Origin: Sinotaia quadrata
Taxonomy: Eukaryota; Mollusca; Gastropoda; Architaenioglossa; Viviparidae
Assembly: GCA_028829895.1 (NCBI GenBank)
Contig: CM054183.1
Span: 73,085,571-73,149,570, forward strand
Reading direction: 5' to 3'
DNA: 64,000 nucleotides
Shown: positions 42,801 to 57,800 of the stretch, in pieces
Layout: each line of letters begins with the position of its first letter
Numbering within the stretch: the first letter of the stretch is position 1
Position numbers and translations under genes: made by a program
Notes under the pieces: model-generated
Told to the model about the DNA's origin: nothing
Database searches by the model: none
Seen by the model: only the letters and a program-made list of their open reading frames with translations

Positions 42801-45800
42801 GCACTAAACATATACCTATTACAACATTAGATATCAAACATTCACATTAATGTAAACTGTGACATGCACCCTTTTGTTAATGGTTATAATAATTATTATA
42901 ATAAATCATCCATAACTAATTACAAGTGATGGAGAAATCTTAATTTAATTTTATTATTAATTCTCCCAGGAGATATCACTCATCTCTCACTTGGCATATT
43001 ATACGGATGTAGTAAAAGTCTTCTCTCTTCCACAACAATATGACAGACGTTTCACACTATTTTTTACTAAAGGGAGTAACAAATCCATCTTTAATTATAT
43101 TTAATGAGCCCCACCACCACCACCCCAGTCACTCCAACATAGAGTTTAATAATTTGTGCAAGAAGTTTAATAAATTTAACAATAAATTTATTTAATAAAA
43201 ACAATCAAATATACATATGACAAATACAATGAGAAGGTTATCTGACAACAATATTCCATGGAACAAATTTCAAGTTCTTCTAATACTTATTCAGTCTTAT
43301 ATTCTAACACATAATTCAGCAGTCAGATTAGTATCAAAAATAAATCACAGGACTCTCTTATCATAGAAGGAATGGAGTTATAGAGTTATATGATAATAGT
43401 TTGTACATAATCTGTTCAATGGCATAAGCTGCAACAATTCTTTGTGCACTTTTGTAACAATGTCACAAGTTTATTGTTCACAATAGAATAGTCAATCTTC
43501 TATGTGCTCTGCTAAGTATGTTGTAGAATGTTCCAACACTGTAGATCCCTCGAGACTAATCTAGGTTATGTTAATCATAACAGCTTCTTGAGTAGGCAAT
43601 CATAATAATGAACTTCTAGCACTCCTTTTGCTGGAAAGTTCCACAGTTGAGTCAGACACACTTGTCGATGTACACAGAGTACAGTGAATCAACACAACCG
43701 CTACACTCGAGAATGGAAACTTCTTGAATCCATCACAAGCCTACAATGAAGAAAAGGAAAAAAAAGGCTTGCTTCTTTCTGAAACATCATATCAGAGAGC
43801 AATGCTAAGTTCCAAGTTAAAGCATCTCTATTCTCCATTCTTTCTTATAATTATTTGCTACATATAATTCCTGCAATAGTATTTATTAGCCCGATAATTA
43901 CACATGTATAGCATAACAGATACAACATTATCAATTATGAATGTGTTTCTAATAGAAACAATGTCATGTGTTTAATATATTACATACAAGTATCATAATT
44001 TACAGTTGTAGAAATAATAGTCTTTTCACATAATACATCTTTACATCAAATTAACAAGTATATCAACAGCGAAGTGCACAAAATATAAGTCCATTCTCTC
44101 TCAATCAATGAGTTAACTTACCATAAGCTAATGATTGCCTTTTCATGACTGGACTTGATTTACATCAAAATCAAAGTGATTAGAATATAGAACTTTCTTC
44201 AACAGCGCTACCCATTTGTTATTTGTAAACCATAAACTACTGGATAGCAAAAATTACTTATCCACTTTGGACTGGTTTGGATTAAATCAGCAAGTTCTAG
44301 CATATTCTTTAACCAAGATGTTACTCTGGTACTGACAGAAATATCATCATATGCAATATCTGAAGGACATTTAATAAACTATATAATAATTAAGTGTAAA
44401 AATTTGAAAGATCAAGCTATACACTTGTTTGATGTAGTGGTTACAAATGGTCTGTAGCAAAGCTAACATGTAAGACTGATTTAAAACTTGTTTAGTCCTT
44501 AAAAATCAGCGTAAACCACAATGCATTAGGCTAGTGTAAACCCCCATCCTTCCGAGGGATATAAAATAATTTTTATTGATGATAACTGAATGTGCATATG
44601 CCTGAGCTGTAAGATTGTATGGGAAGTGTGGCATTATGAATAGGTTGTCAGATTCAAAGTAAGATACTCATTTATGTGATCTGTTACATTATATTTAGCC
44701 AGTTGATCTAAGGGTCAAACTAACTACCAATTTCTTTTGCTTTGATACAAGGCAAAATTACCTTAGGGGCCTTTGAAATTCTTATATATACCCTATTCTT
44801 TCCTGCCACCCCCACCCCCACTTTAAACAAGGTTCTTTTATTTTGATCCTCTAGTGGATAAGTGTTCACTGATGTGAGTATAATTTTTATGACTTGCATC
44901 AGTACATTTTTTACTTTGAAATATTTTGTGCATTTTTTGTTAAATTCATTTTTTATGAACATGTGAGATTTGATTCTTTGACTGTGGTTAAAGAGAGAAG
45001 AAATATTGTGATATTAGCAATAGATGATTTAAACTATTTTAGACAGAAACAAAGGAGCATCCAGCATTTAATGGATAGGATTTGTCACTGGTACAATATT
45101 GCCTTTTGTGGAGATCTGAAAAGTGGTATCTTGTTTGGATTTCTCATCCAGGAAGTGTTTGCTTGTTTTGCAACCTGATTGAATTCACCTAGAGTTTTCC
45201 TGCGGAATTTCACAAGAGGATTTCATACCTTCTTGTGCATAAGTGGCAAATTTGTGACCAACATGTGATATTGATGAAGGCCTGTATTTATTTTTTTTGA
45301 GGATATGCAGCATTTATATTTTCTGAATAAGTACTGTGCATTTATCTTTTGTCTCATGTGAATTTGGAATGTGAAATTTTTCTATATTCGTATTATAAAG
45401 AAAATGATCTAAGCTGGGTTGGTTGCACCTTTCTATACATTGTGTAACTGACAATTTCTGTTGTGGCGATGGCAAACAGCTTTCATGAGAATGGGAAATA
45501 AGAAAATAGGTAATCTCTTATATAGTTTTCCAGGTCAAGTGCATAACTCATTCCTTTGAGCAGAGAGCTTTTTTTTACTTGGCCAGCTTTACGTGGGGAA
45601 GTGATGCTAAAACATCCTTGACCTTCAAATATGTGGGAATTTTGTTGTTATTTTTTTCTTTCATATGGGCAGCTTTATGTTGTATTGTCAGTTTGAAGTA
45701 TTCATAAAGTATTCATACATTTGCTCAAATTTTCACTCACATTCTGACTCCACACACACATGGCCATCTTTATGCTGCACTGTTTGTTTGGGCAACTTTG

Positions 45801-48800
45801 CACTGTCACACTGTCTAACTAACAATTTATCTATCAACCTATCTCTCCATCTATCTCCATCTTCATAAAGTGACATTTAAATTCCTCTTGCTTTATTGTT
45901 TAGAAATGTACATGTAAATGTAATATGCTCTCTCTTTTTCACACACACACACAAAACTCACAAAGTAACATATACACGCAGACTATGAAAACCCCCAAAT
46001 TAGAGTTTAATTGATCAAATGGTTCAATTTACACTGCTAATATATGCTCAGTCTCTCTCTCTCACACACACACAGAAAGAAATATATTCAGTTACACAGA
46101 CTATGTACAGTGTATTCCTTTGATTAAATGCTTCCATTTATTTTGCTATAATTTTATTGTGCTATAATACAAGAATTGTGTGGAGCATTGTTACACCTTT
46201 CTATAAATTGTGTAATTGACAATTTGTGTTGTGGTGATGGTAAACAGCATTCATGAGAATTTGAAATAAGAAAATAAGTAATTGGTAAATAGTGCTTAGA
46301 AATTTCTTTTTTTTCATGTAAGAAGGAAGGAAGTCTTGAAGGAAGAGAGGGAGGAAGGAAGGAATTTGCTAAATGATGCTTGAATAAAGAAACAGAAACT
46401 GATATAGCACTGCAGCAGGAATCCAACAGGAAATAAATATTCCTCTCTGTAAAGTCGAAAATGCAGATTACTACATTAACCTAAATTTAATATAAATTCT
46501 AATTATTTGAATTTTTATTTCTTCAATTATGGCAAAATTTAACTCCAAATTTTGCCGTATAAATCTTTGTAAGCCGTATTGGACTTTGATCCAGTCTGAG
46601 AAAGAAAGAACATAGAGGGTAAATTGAATAGAGGCGATCCACGTAGCTCGAGTGTTTGACAGATGCTCATGGTGAGAGCGCTCTGATGACATCACAGGAG
46701 CAGGCAGCAAGGTTCGACCCATCACGGTTAGCATCTAAGAGTCGAGACAACAATAGGAACACCGACCCTTAGAACACAGTGAGCCAACTGTGGCTATTTA
46801 ACAAAAGATCAAGACAAAAGCATTAATCACGCCCGAGGGTAAGAAGGTACTCGAAAAACCCAAATGCTTAAATAGGGCAACTGAGTGAATTTAATTTCAC
46901 TATGAGATTCTCAGAGTCCTGTAAGACTTCTGCGGAGATTGGGGCAGAATAGGATATGTCTATGTTATTGTTGGTATCGAGCAAATGCATGTAAAGAAAT
47001 CCAAATGAGAACCAAGAATAAAATTACAGACTTAACACTTAGTAAACCATGAGCTGATGTGCGCAAACACTTATATATTTCACAGCTTCGGAAGTCAAAA
47101 GTTCTACCAGTTAAAATTCCATCTACACTGAGAGCTTCAACTTAGAGACCTTGGCCCTGAGTATCCTTGGTCTAAAGGTACTGTCACTTTAGCATTGCCA
47201 GACTGTTGCAAGAAACCCAGTTGGTCAAGAAGACAACAGAAAAGGGGAGGCAAGCAGTAAACTTCATCCGAGCCAGAACTATTGGAAAGAGATACAGAAA
47301 TGCCAGGTGGGTATTACACGTGACGCAAATATGGGTTTCTGCCAAATAGGGAAGTAGACGAAATGGATGAACTAACAGGGTAATGAGTGATTCATGCATT
47401 AAGTGTAACGAATTTAAATAGCTGACTTTTTGTAAGAATTCCTTTTGGATTGGAACTGTAACCCAGGACACTTAGTTAACAAAGTGAAATACCAAAACTG
47501 TGTGTATGTGTAAACAAGTTCCTGACAGAAAGAACTTTCGAACATTCCAGCGCAAAGTGAAAGACTTTTCCAGGTGTGCTAATCTGTGGCCAGTATCGTT
47601 CACCAGCCAGGCCGTAGACAGAAGACAGCAATCACAAATACATCAACTGAATCTTTACTTATGCTTGTGTCATAGGTCTGTAATTGTTCTTTGATTTATT
47701 GTAATTTCTGATTCTGATTCTTTTCTTTATAATCCATTTATAGTGATTGTAAAGTAGATATATTTTCCTTATTTGAAGTCCTAGTAATTGTTCTAGTGTT
47801 GAAACTATTCATTTTTCTGACTGTATAATTTTCAAGTAATTGTTTTAGGGAATTAATACATGATTAATATTCCTAATTTAAAGCTTAGAGTGATAAGTTT
47901 TGAGATCTGTGAATCTATGATATCTCGCCTTGAGTGTAATTTAATTGTTATTCTATCTGTAACTGATTTATTATTGTTCTTTTCTTTTAATAAATTGTTA
48001 TTATTTTACCTATCCACTCTCGTCATTTCTGAAGAGGGGTAAATGTGTAGATGATGGTGGGGGCTCTGCCAATGACATAATAATGATGACAAAGATGGTC
48101 TAAAGACACATTTCTTAGGGTAGGTCTGTCATCAAATGGGGAGATAATGTGAGGGCCGAGACAACGACTCAGACTGATGAGAATAGTTCAGCTAGGGCCG
48201 GTTATCTTGAACGAGTAACACTTGGGGGAAGGAGGTAATTAGTGACGTACCCCAGGGCTTGACTTAGTTACTCCCAGACCGTGAAAGACAAAGACCCTGT
48301 CGTGGACATAGTGTATGATTGCAGGAGAAATTGAATGTGGAGAGATAATTATTAAAATATGAATTTTATCATACATTAAGCAATCAGAGACACAACATCC
48401 ATTCACACTCTCTTCTAAAAGTTACGTCTTGTTTATTTCTAAAAAAGTATACTCGTCTGGCAGTATGACAGAAAAGTGCCAGATGAGTTTCAATTTTATT
48501 TTATTACTGGTCTACAAGAAGAGTAAAATTACAATTTGGACAAAACAGCTCAGATATTTGATTTGTATATGAGTAATTCTACACATTATTCACCATTTGA
48601 AACCCTAATAGATAAATTACCAAGAAATTACTGAATATCTTTATGTGACACCAAAGCCACGTAGTTAATGGTTATGATTATTATTATTAATTAATCATCT
48701 AGAACTAATTACAAGTGATGAGAATCTTATATTTATGTTATTAATAATTCTCCAGCAGACATGTATACAAACGTTTTCTCTCTTCCACAACATTAAAGAC

Positions 48801-51800
48801 AAACATTTACTGTCAGGCAATATTTCTGTAGGCGGAAAACTTCTTACTAAAAGAGAAGATAAATCAATCTTTTAATCTATATTTAGAGAGCCCCCATCCA
48901 CACACTTTCTTCTCTAACATAAGTTATGAATATGTGTAAGAAGCTTAATAAATTTAACAATAAATTTATTAAATCAACAATCAAATATACATATAACAAA
49001 TACAATGACAAAGATTATTTCCACAAAACAACATTCAAATAATTTAAGTATTATATTCTAATACACAATTCAATAGATTAGTGTCAATACAAATCATAGG
49101 ATAGTTCTTATCAGAGAACAGAAATGGAGTTATTAGTGATAATAGTTTTTACTTAATCTTGTATAGGCGAAGTCGCAGTAGTCTTTTCGTGCACTTTTTT
49201 TAACTAAGCCACATGTTTATTACTGTTATTACTGTCAATTCTACGTTTCCCTTCTCACGTTGTAAAGCACTGATCAACTGCTATTCTCTTGAGTCTAACC
49301 TGGGTGATCCTTTGCCGTATTAGCTCCCTCAAGCAGAACAACAATTTTAGCAATTTCCAGTAACATCCTTGTATCAGAAATTGCTCGATGTAGTCAGCAT
49401 ACCTTGCCACCATACATCAACAGAGTGCAGTGTATTTATTACACTTACCCACTGCGGTAGATACTTCTTGCGGGGTCTACCATGGTTGTAGTGGTTTATA
49501 ATCAGTAATCCAGAAGATTCTGGAAAGGAAAAGGAAAGGAAAGGAAAGGCTGCTTTTCCCTGTAAAATATAATCAGAGAACAAATGTTAAGTTTCCAGTT
49601 TATTCATTTTTAACTCCATTCTTTCTTATATTCAAGTCTCAACTTACAGTTTCCTGCAACAGTATTTATCAGCTTGATATAGGCACACAGCATAATAAAT
49701 GCAGTATAAAAGTTTATGAACAGGTTCACTAGGAACAATGCCAAGTGTTTAGCATACTACACATGAGCATCTTAGTTCACAATTTGTAAAAGTAATAGTT
49801 TACTCACATAATACATCTTAAGTAAAACTCAAGTATAACATAGCACAGCAAAAATGCATGAAATATTTCTAAGTCTATTCTCTCTCAATCAGTCAGTTAA
49901 CTCACCTATAGTCTAGAAATGGAGATAGGCAAGATTACTCCACCACACTTTCAAATACATATTTAGTTAAAATGCTGATTTGTAAGAGGGAAAGGTATGC
50001 TGCAGTCTACACAGAAGAACAAAAGAGGCAGCTGAAGGAGTTCTTACCATTTCAATCCTCTTTACATAGGCGTATGTCAAAAGGTCTGCTTCTTGGAGGT
50101 CTGTGCAAGCATCAGGGGCCAGTCCAACCAATGTGCGCCATGCAACTGGTAGTAGGTCAAGACCAAGTGGAATATCAGCTCGTATTGTAATTCCGAACAA
50201 CTGTGCACAAAACAAAAAAAAAAAAAGAAAGAAAATGCTGAAATTGAAATTATGCAAAGAATGGGAGAAGACTGACTCAAGAAAAAATAAACAGATAATA
50301 TCATTTACACACTAACAAATGTCTGAGTAGATGCATACCTGCCAACTAGTACAATTACCCATAATTGGTATGGGAATTTTTCATTTTTTGTCAGTGTCAA
50401 TATTCTGTATATGACTTTTTAGATTCTTTCAACATTAAAAGCTTTTTAAAATCCAGAGAGTCTGATGTAGATTTTCATTTCATTGTTCAGCAACTCTTTC
50501 TGAGAAGACCATGTGCTATTTGACTCTAAACTCTGATGTTTTCTCGGCACTGAATAACTGCTTGTATAGTAAGTATAAGTTTCCTTTTTTATATATCATT
50601 ACAAATGATTTTAATTTATTATTTATACTTTTAAAAGTTTACACAAAATTTTCATACTTAATTAGCAGTTTATAGTGTTACAGCACTGAAATGTATCTAA
50701 AGTAAGCAGTCAAATCTTCCTTTTTTATTACTCAAACTAGTTTGTGTTATTTGCTTAAAATTATAACAAAAGAACCCTTAATCAAAATACAATGTTTTTA
50801 TTTATTAAAAATTAATTTTTTACAAGCCAAAACACACTCAATCTGCATTTGTGATAGCCCGGATACTATGCCACATGAGTTTTACATGAACTATTTACTG
50901 TACTTTTTGCTGTAGAAAGAGTAAATTCTAAAATTATTTTGGAATGGTCCTAGTTAAATATTTTTTTAAAGCTTGATTAATTTTCAATACAAACACATTA
51001 TTAAATATCATAAAAGCACAAGAATAACAAAATTTTCAGCAACTGTGATGACTACTGCCAAATAAAAAAAAATGCCTACCATTTATTATAGACTTTATCA
51101 AAAATGTTGGCTTTTCACCATTCTCTTTTAAGCTGTTAGTATTCATTACAGTATAGGAATTCATAGTACTGATTTTTAGTTTCATACTAAAACAAATGCT
51201 GGAATGCATTCTGTCTGTGCTGTGGAAAGTTACTCTGCTATAGAGTCAGTGTATTTTACATTATATACTTTAATCTTCAAGGCGTTTATGTATAAATTTT
51301 TATATAACATTTACCTTTAAATAGTTCCTAAAAACATATTTTTAAAATTTAAAAAAAAATTTTTGGTTGTTACTTTTCTTTACAAACAAATTATTAAGTG
51401 ATGAGACTGACAAATCATAGTTAAGAGAATTTATGGCTGCTGTCAATCAATAAGGTAAAGTTTAAAAAAGTGTTTCTCCTGACAAAAAAAAAACCAATAC
51501 AATGAAATACATTTTTCAATATACAAGACTTTGCCTTTAAGATTAGTTTATTTGTTTGCATGAAAAGACATGCTAACTATGTGAACAGTGTCACAATTGA
51601 CTGACTTAAGAGGTTGAAGGTTGTCACTGCAGCATATCTAAAATTAAGATCAAAACCATTTTTTTTATTTAGCAGTGTTGTAAATAGCACTATCACAAAT
51701 ATTTTAACTTTTCTGTATTGTTCTTAATGATTTAATCCATCCCCTGATAGTAGTGAGCCAGAGCACATTGCTTTGTCAATTACATAAGTTAGTCTGAGTG

Positions 51801-54800
51801 CATCTGTTTTCAGAGGGTTTTCAGATAATGCCAAGTTGAGGTTGATTTTGAAGCAAATCCGAACGTCGATCAACTTCAAATCAGTTTATGACATTAACAT
51901 GCATTGCTAATTTAAAAAAAATTTGTATAAAGATTTTACCTTCACCGACAAAATTTGTGCCATGTTCTGATCAGAAAATGGCAGTGACGTTTCATAGCAG
52001 TTCTGAGTTAAGTAGTGTTAACTGTTCAGTCCCAACAATTTTTTTTGCAGATCATGATTTGAATGCAGATGATAGTGAGAATGAAAGTGATATTGTTTTT
52101 AATCAGGACAGTGATAGTAGCCAGTTAGACTCTGACATCAAAGTAGATCCAGACCCACTGATTCATACTGATAATGAATGGATTGCACATCTTCATACAC
52201 TATTTATTGTCAATGATATTAATTTCAGTTGGTAAAGGAGCTGTGTTTCCTGATGGATTTGATGTAATGACTGCAACATAATTGGATTATTTTTCTTTAC
52301 TTCCTAAAGCACTATTGATAGGCATTGTTATACCAATATGCTGTATGCTATATTTTGACAAGATGGGCATGCTCGTGCCAACTTTGAGCAGACAACACTA
52401 GCAGAGATGAAAGCATTTATTGCATGCAATATTTTGATAGGCTTGTCTCAGTTACCAGAGACTGACTGATCTTTACTGGTCAGCAGATCCTTTTATCAGT
52501 AATGATGGAGGAAAATCAATATTTGCCAGAAATCACTTATCAGCCTGACCATGTTTTTATGTTAGTGATAGATGGGCCGAGTCCACCAGAGAATCCTAAA
52601 CTATCACCACTTATACAAAGTGAAAGGAGTGATGGATACTGGCAACTACATTTGCTGCTACATTCATACCTGGTGGCATTTGGCAATAGATGAATTAATG
52701 ATTCATTTTACCAGGTGTCTTGAATATCTACAGCACATGGCATCAAAACCACTCAAGAGTGATATCAAATGGTGGATGCTCTGTGACAGTGATGAATAAT
52801 CAAGTGCAGGTTCCAAATTTACCTTGGCCATTAAAATCCCCTTGAAAAAGCCAATAACTAAGAAATGGACTTGGTCATTATGTTGTCACAAAGTTGTCAG
52901 CAGAATTACACTTCATGCAAAACTTATTTTTTCAACATTTTTGTAACATCTTTCAAATGTATGTAAGATTTGCTCGCAAGAGGGCTGTATGCCTGTGGAA
53001 TTGTAAGATAGCAGAGAAAAGGTTGCCCACAAGACCCGAAATGGCTGCCAAATCTACAAGGTGAAAGCAGAATTTTGAGGGAAACAGTAGTCTGATCACA
53101 GTGGTGTGGCAGAATAATAAAAACAAATTGCTGTCCTGTCAAACTTCAATGACCCAATCTCCATGCAAGAAGCTTACTGACAAATGGGTTTGTTTCTTTG
53201 GTTTTTTGTATTTTTTATGCTAAATCAACCAAGTAGATTATCTCATGGTAGGATGGTTCAGATGAAGATGGTATAAACTTAGGTAGAAATGAATTAAAAA
53301 ATTAATTTAAATAATTTAAATTTAAAAATTAAAACAGGCTGAAAATAGGAGGGGATAGGTCATTAAAAGATTATATTAATATTAACATATCAACATATAT
53401 TAATATCAACACTTGTACATAAAATTACTCAGGAGTATGGAAAACATCAATGTTACTTAAAGTTTATGTTGCAGGCTGGCCCTCTCCTCCTGGATGGGTG
53501 GATGGGGGGTCAGCTGCGATGCTGAGATCACACTGAGTGGCAAGATATAAAATAACCAATTCTCGCATTCAGACACCATGATGTTCTTGTGGGGAGGGGT
53601 ACTTTATTCTGAAAATGCAGGGTAATGTGTGAAGGTCGGCTGTGAGTGTGTGGGTATGCGGGTATGAATGGGACAAATGAACAAGCAACCACACTAACAC
53701 ACTTTCTCACAGTGAAAGAAAGCCCAACTCTTGATAAAGAGTTAACAGAATTTATTATAACAATGGGGCTAACTTTCATATGGCTGTTAGTCGTTCATCC
53801 AGAAACATCCACACACAACATTCATGGGATGGGGAACAAGAGCGATGAAATGATGAATAAAATAAAATAAAAAGTAGCAAAAACCAACAACATGAACAGC
53901 GGTGATGACCGCATTAACAATTGCCAATAAAATGAGAGGCACTGGGTGAAAACCCAATGCAAATGATAAATGATCAATTACAACAGCAGTGATAACCGCA
54001 AATATCAAACACTAATGAAAATCTTTATTATGAATATGTGGGTGAAAACCCAATGCCGAAAATGAATCATTAATTACGATAGTGGTGATAACCACAAAAA
54101 ATAATCACAAAGCTATATATTTGAATAAAAGTTCAAGGTGAAAACCCAATGTCAACAATAAGTGTTAATTTCAGTAGCGGTGATAACTGCAATAATAAAC
54201 ACGAAATTAATTAACCAAAGTTAAATGTTCATAGAAAAAGTTCACAGTGAAAACCCAAGTGTCAATAATGTGTAAAGTTCTGAATAATTTATGGAATAAA
54301 CTATAATTAATCTACCTACCTAGTAATAATCCTCTGAATAATTTTTTAGAATAAACTATAATTAATCTACCTACCTAGTAATGCACCTTTAAACTAACTC
54401 TCTCCTACTTACAAATACTGAAATCGAAATTTTGAAATGCTGCTGCAGGAAAAACACATCTGCATGAACAATGAAGAGTTTGAATCACACTCACCAACAC
54501 ACTGAAAACACAAAATTTATGAAGTTGCCAACACACTGGCAATAATATGCAAGTCAATGAATAATGCACAGCCACACTGGTAAAAGGACCATGAACATAA
54601 ATGCAGGCAAAAATCACACACGACACACATTGAGCTGCACTGAAAAAAGGCACACACTTGGACACAGGTGAAAACCTAAGTGTCAATCTCCCCACTGATG
54701 AGCGTGGATTATCTTTCGCTGAATAGCAAGAAGAATGAAGGCATGATACGTTGAGTGTACGTCGAGATGTCTTTTCCATGCACCAAACTTAACCGTCCCC

Positions 54801-57800
54801 AATTCTGACAAGACACTGGTATATTACAGTCTGTGCGGAGTTGAAAACATTCAAAAGATTAATCCCCAATTCTGATAAACTGGGATAAAATCTGTGCATG
54901 GGCCCAATGTGAAGAAAAATAGCAACAAAGTTCCAACACAAACTGTAGACAGCCCACACACACTGGAGATAAAATGGCTACAAAGTTCTTTTATGTAACT
55001 ACTTACTCCTCTGATGCTTCCATAGCTTTCTAGAAGGCTCGCATGATAAACACGTGAATCTATGACTGTCCTATTGCTAAGTGAAGGTGCATTACACTAA
55101 GGTGCATCCACTTCTAAATACAAAATATAGTTTCTATCTAAAATTTACAATAAGGAACCATAAAAGACTAAATATATTATCTATTTCCTAACATAATTAG
55201 CTAATATCTAACATAAATAAATAAACAAATTAATTTAATTAAAGTGCTAAAAGCACAAAATAAGCATGCATGCACACAAACTCACTGACAATGCATGTAT
55301 TTGACACTCATCGCTCCAATAACAAAATAACAAAATAAACACATCATGCAATGGGCAAGGGAGGTAAGAAAATACTTTAAGAAAAATAAATTTTTCCTGA
55401 TTACACCCCTTTGACCGTGACAGTCTCTATAAAAAAAAAAAAAAGTGTATGAGTTCTTGAGAAAGTCAAACACTTGTACAGAATAATGTTTTCATGGATT
55501 CATAGTTAAAATATTTGTATCTTATGAAAGAGTCATGGTAATAGGTAATTGTAATTACATTGTAATAGGACTATTCAAATGATATGGGCCCCCAAACAAA
55601 AGTGACATTTTGGATCATCTTCTGCCTTAAGCAGATATGAATGTGTTAGGTATGGCCTACAAGTTGTCATAGCAGTGTATCATCAGTTTTGAATTGTATA
55701 GTTTCACAAGTATATCAGAAAAACTGGATAGATAGATTGCAATTTACTGTAAATTTAGTCATCCAAATCTTGTTGCCATAAAGAAACAACATAATCAGTA
55801 ACACAGAATTTAACATCAGAAAAGTGGAACTATCCCATGGGTGATGAGTTACAAAGGGATGCTTTTGATACAATTGGGAATCTAACAAAACACTATGTCC
55901 TTTCCTTATTTAGTACAGAGGTGTATGATTCACATGATTCAGGTATTTCATTAATCAGGTGTTGGTTAAAGCTAGGGTTCTTTTAAAGCTAATAAGACCG
56001 AGAGTCTGAGAGAATTAAAAAGTTAGAGGATTTGGAAACATAAATATATTTTAAGGTCTTTGGCTTCTGCTGAAAATACTGAACTATGATTATAAAGGCA
56101 ACATGAGAGATATGCTGTTTCAGATACTGCAGCAGCTACAACCTTTTTACTTTATTTTTATTTTGGATCCATCACAAACAATACATTCCAAGCCAGGGTA
56201 TATTTTCATTATTTCTGAAAGACGCTATTTAAAAGAGATTCCTCAGTCTACAGATGAATACAACTTACAAGTTGTTTTAGATATGGAAAAATAATCTATT
56301 GTTAGTAAACCCATTTCTGAATATTGTTAATGCATAATTGGAGTTGGTGCTCAATGTGAGCAATATTTTTCCCAGCATGAAATCTGCAAACAGGGAGGCA
56401 CCTGTACCTAGATTGATAGCTTTAATGCTATTATTAATTTTGATTAAAAATAGTATGACAGACAGGATACTGCCTTGAGGCATATCATTTTCTTGTGTAT
56501 AAATATAAGAAATAGTTGTTCCCATATGGACCCTGAAATGATGGTCAGATAAAAAAAAATGTACAATTAAAGAGGGTGGATGACCCTTGATTCCAAAGTT
56601 AGAGAGATATGTAGGATTTCATGCTGTGTCATATGCCTTCTCTAGATAAAAAATTGATAGCTACAGCATGCTCTTTTCTACTAATGGCAAGCTTTATAAA
56701 AGTTTCAAGCCTAATTAAGTAGTCCAGGATAGAGTGATTGTGTCTGAAACCACACTGCACTTTATAAATTAATCCTTGAGACTCCAGATACTCTATTAAT
56801 CTAGCAGTGACTATTCTTTTCACTGTTTTGGTGAGACAGATGGTGAGCACTATAGGTTTATAATTATTAGAATTCTAAGGATTCTTTCCTGGTTTGGGGA
56901 TAGGAATTATTATTGCCTCTCTTCAGGGAGGAGGGAAAGTACCAGTGGGACCAAATATCATTAGTTTAACAAGTAATTCTAAAGAAGCAAGAGGAAGGTG
57001 CTTGTAAAAGGTGAAAGAAGATATTATCGAGGCCAAAAGCACTGTTTGTAGCTTTTAGCAATGACTGCTTTAATTCATAAAAGAGGACTGAGTATTATAG
57101 TGTTCTGAATTATCAGATAAAAAGTTAACACAATTCCTTTCTTTGAGTTCTTGAACCCTTTGGAATGCTGGGGGTAGTGATCTGAAGAAAAGTTCTGGGA
57201 AAGAGTCTCTGCCAACATGTTACAAATATATTTTTTGAATCTGTTATTAGATTATCAGTGCTTTTCAGGTGGCCCAATCAAGCTAGAGAGATTTTCTTTT
57301 AAATTTATAAATTTTTTCTATACTTTACAAATAGGTGTTTTGGAATTTAGGCTACAATTTTTTTTCTCTCCAAGATTCCTTCCTTTTCTGTTTAATATTT
57401 TTACTGAAATTAACTCTAATCTGTTTGAATGCCATCAGATTATCTTGAGTAGGTGACTGGAAAAACTTGCGCAGTCTTTTTTTCACTCACCAATTGCTTT
57501 CTTACTTTCTTCATCAAACCAGGGTACCTTAGGTCATCTTTGGACTTCTGGTACTGTTTTCTCACTAATGTACACAGATAAGAATTTTTCAATTGGGGCT
57601 TCTAATACAGATGAACTAAAAGAGGTCTAACAGCTGTGACTCACATAGGGTCTGAAAAATATCTCAATTAACATTGTTAAATTTCCAATTACATTGATAA
57701 GATTGATAAAAAAACAAAAACAAGTGACAGCCACTCCCCTCTAGAGTGTGTTGTATTTGTTCTTGAATATGCAAAGGTAATTATTAATTAGTTCAGTCAT

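Noticed and set aside
42883..49915. Pair of LTRs flanking a retroelement (copies A and B)
   Set aside because: The copies are direct repeats, but the DNA between contains a normal intron block and no gag/pol coding. The copies lack consistent TG...CA ends and are too diverged, and there are more than two of them.
53899..54710. Hammerhead ribozyme-like words (GAAA loops, and CTGATGAG at about 54695)
   Set aside because: The CUGAUGA, GAAA and cleavage-triplet elements do not occur in the right order with the required stems; the GAAA sequences are loops of short hairpins instead.
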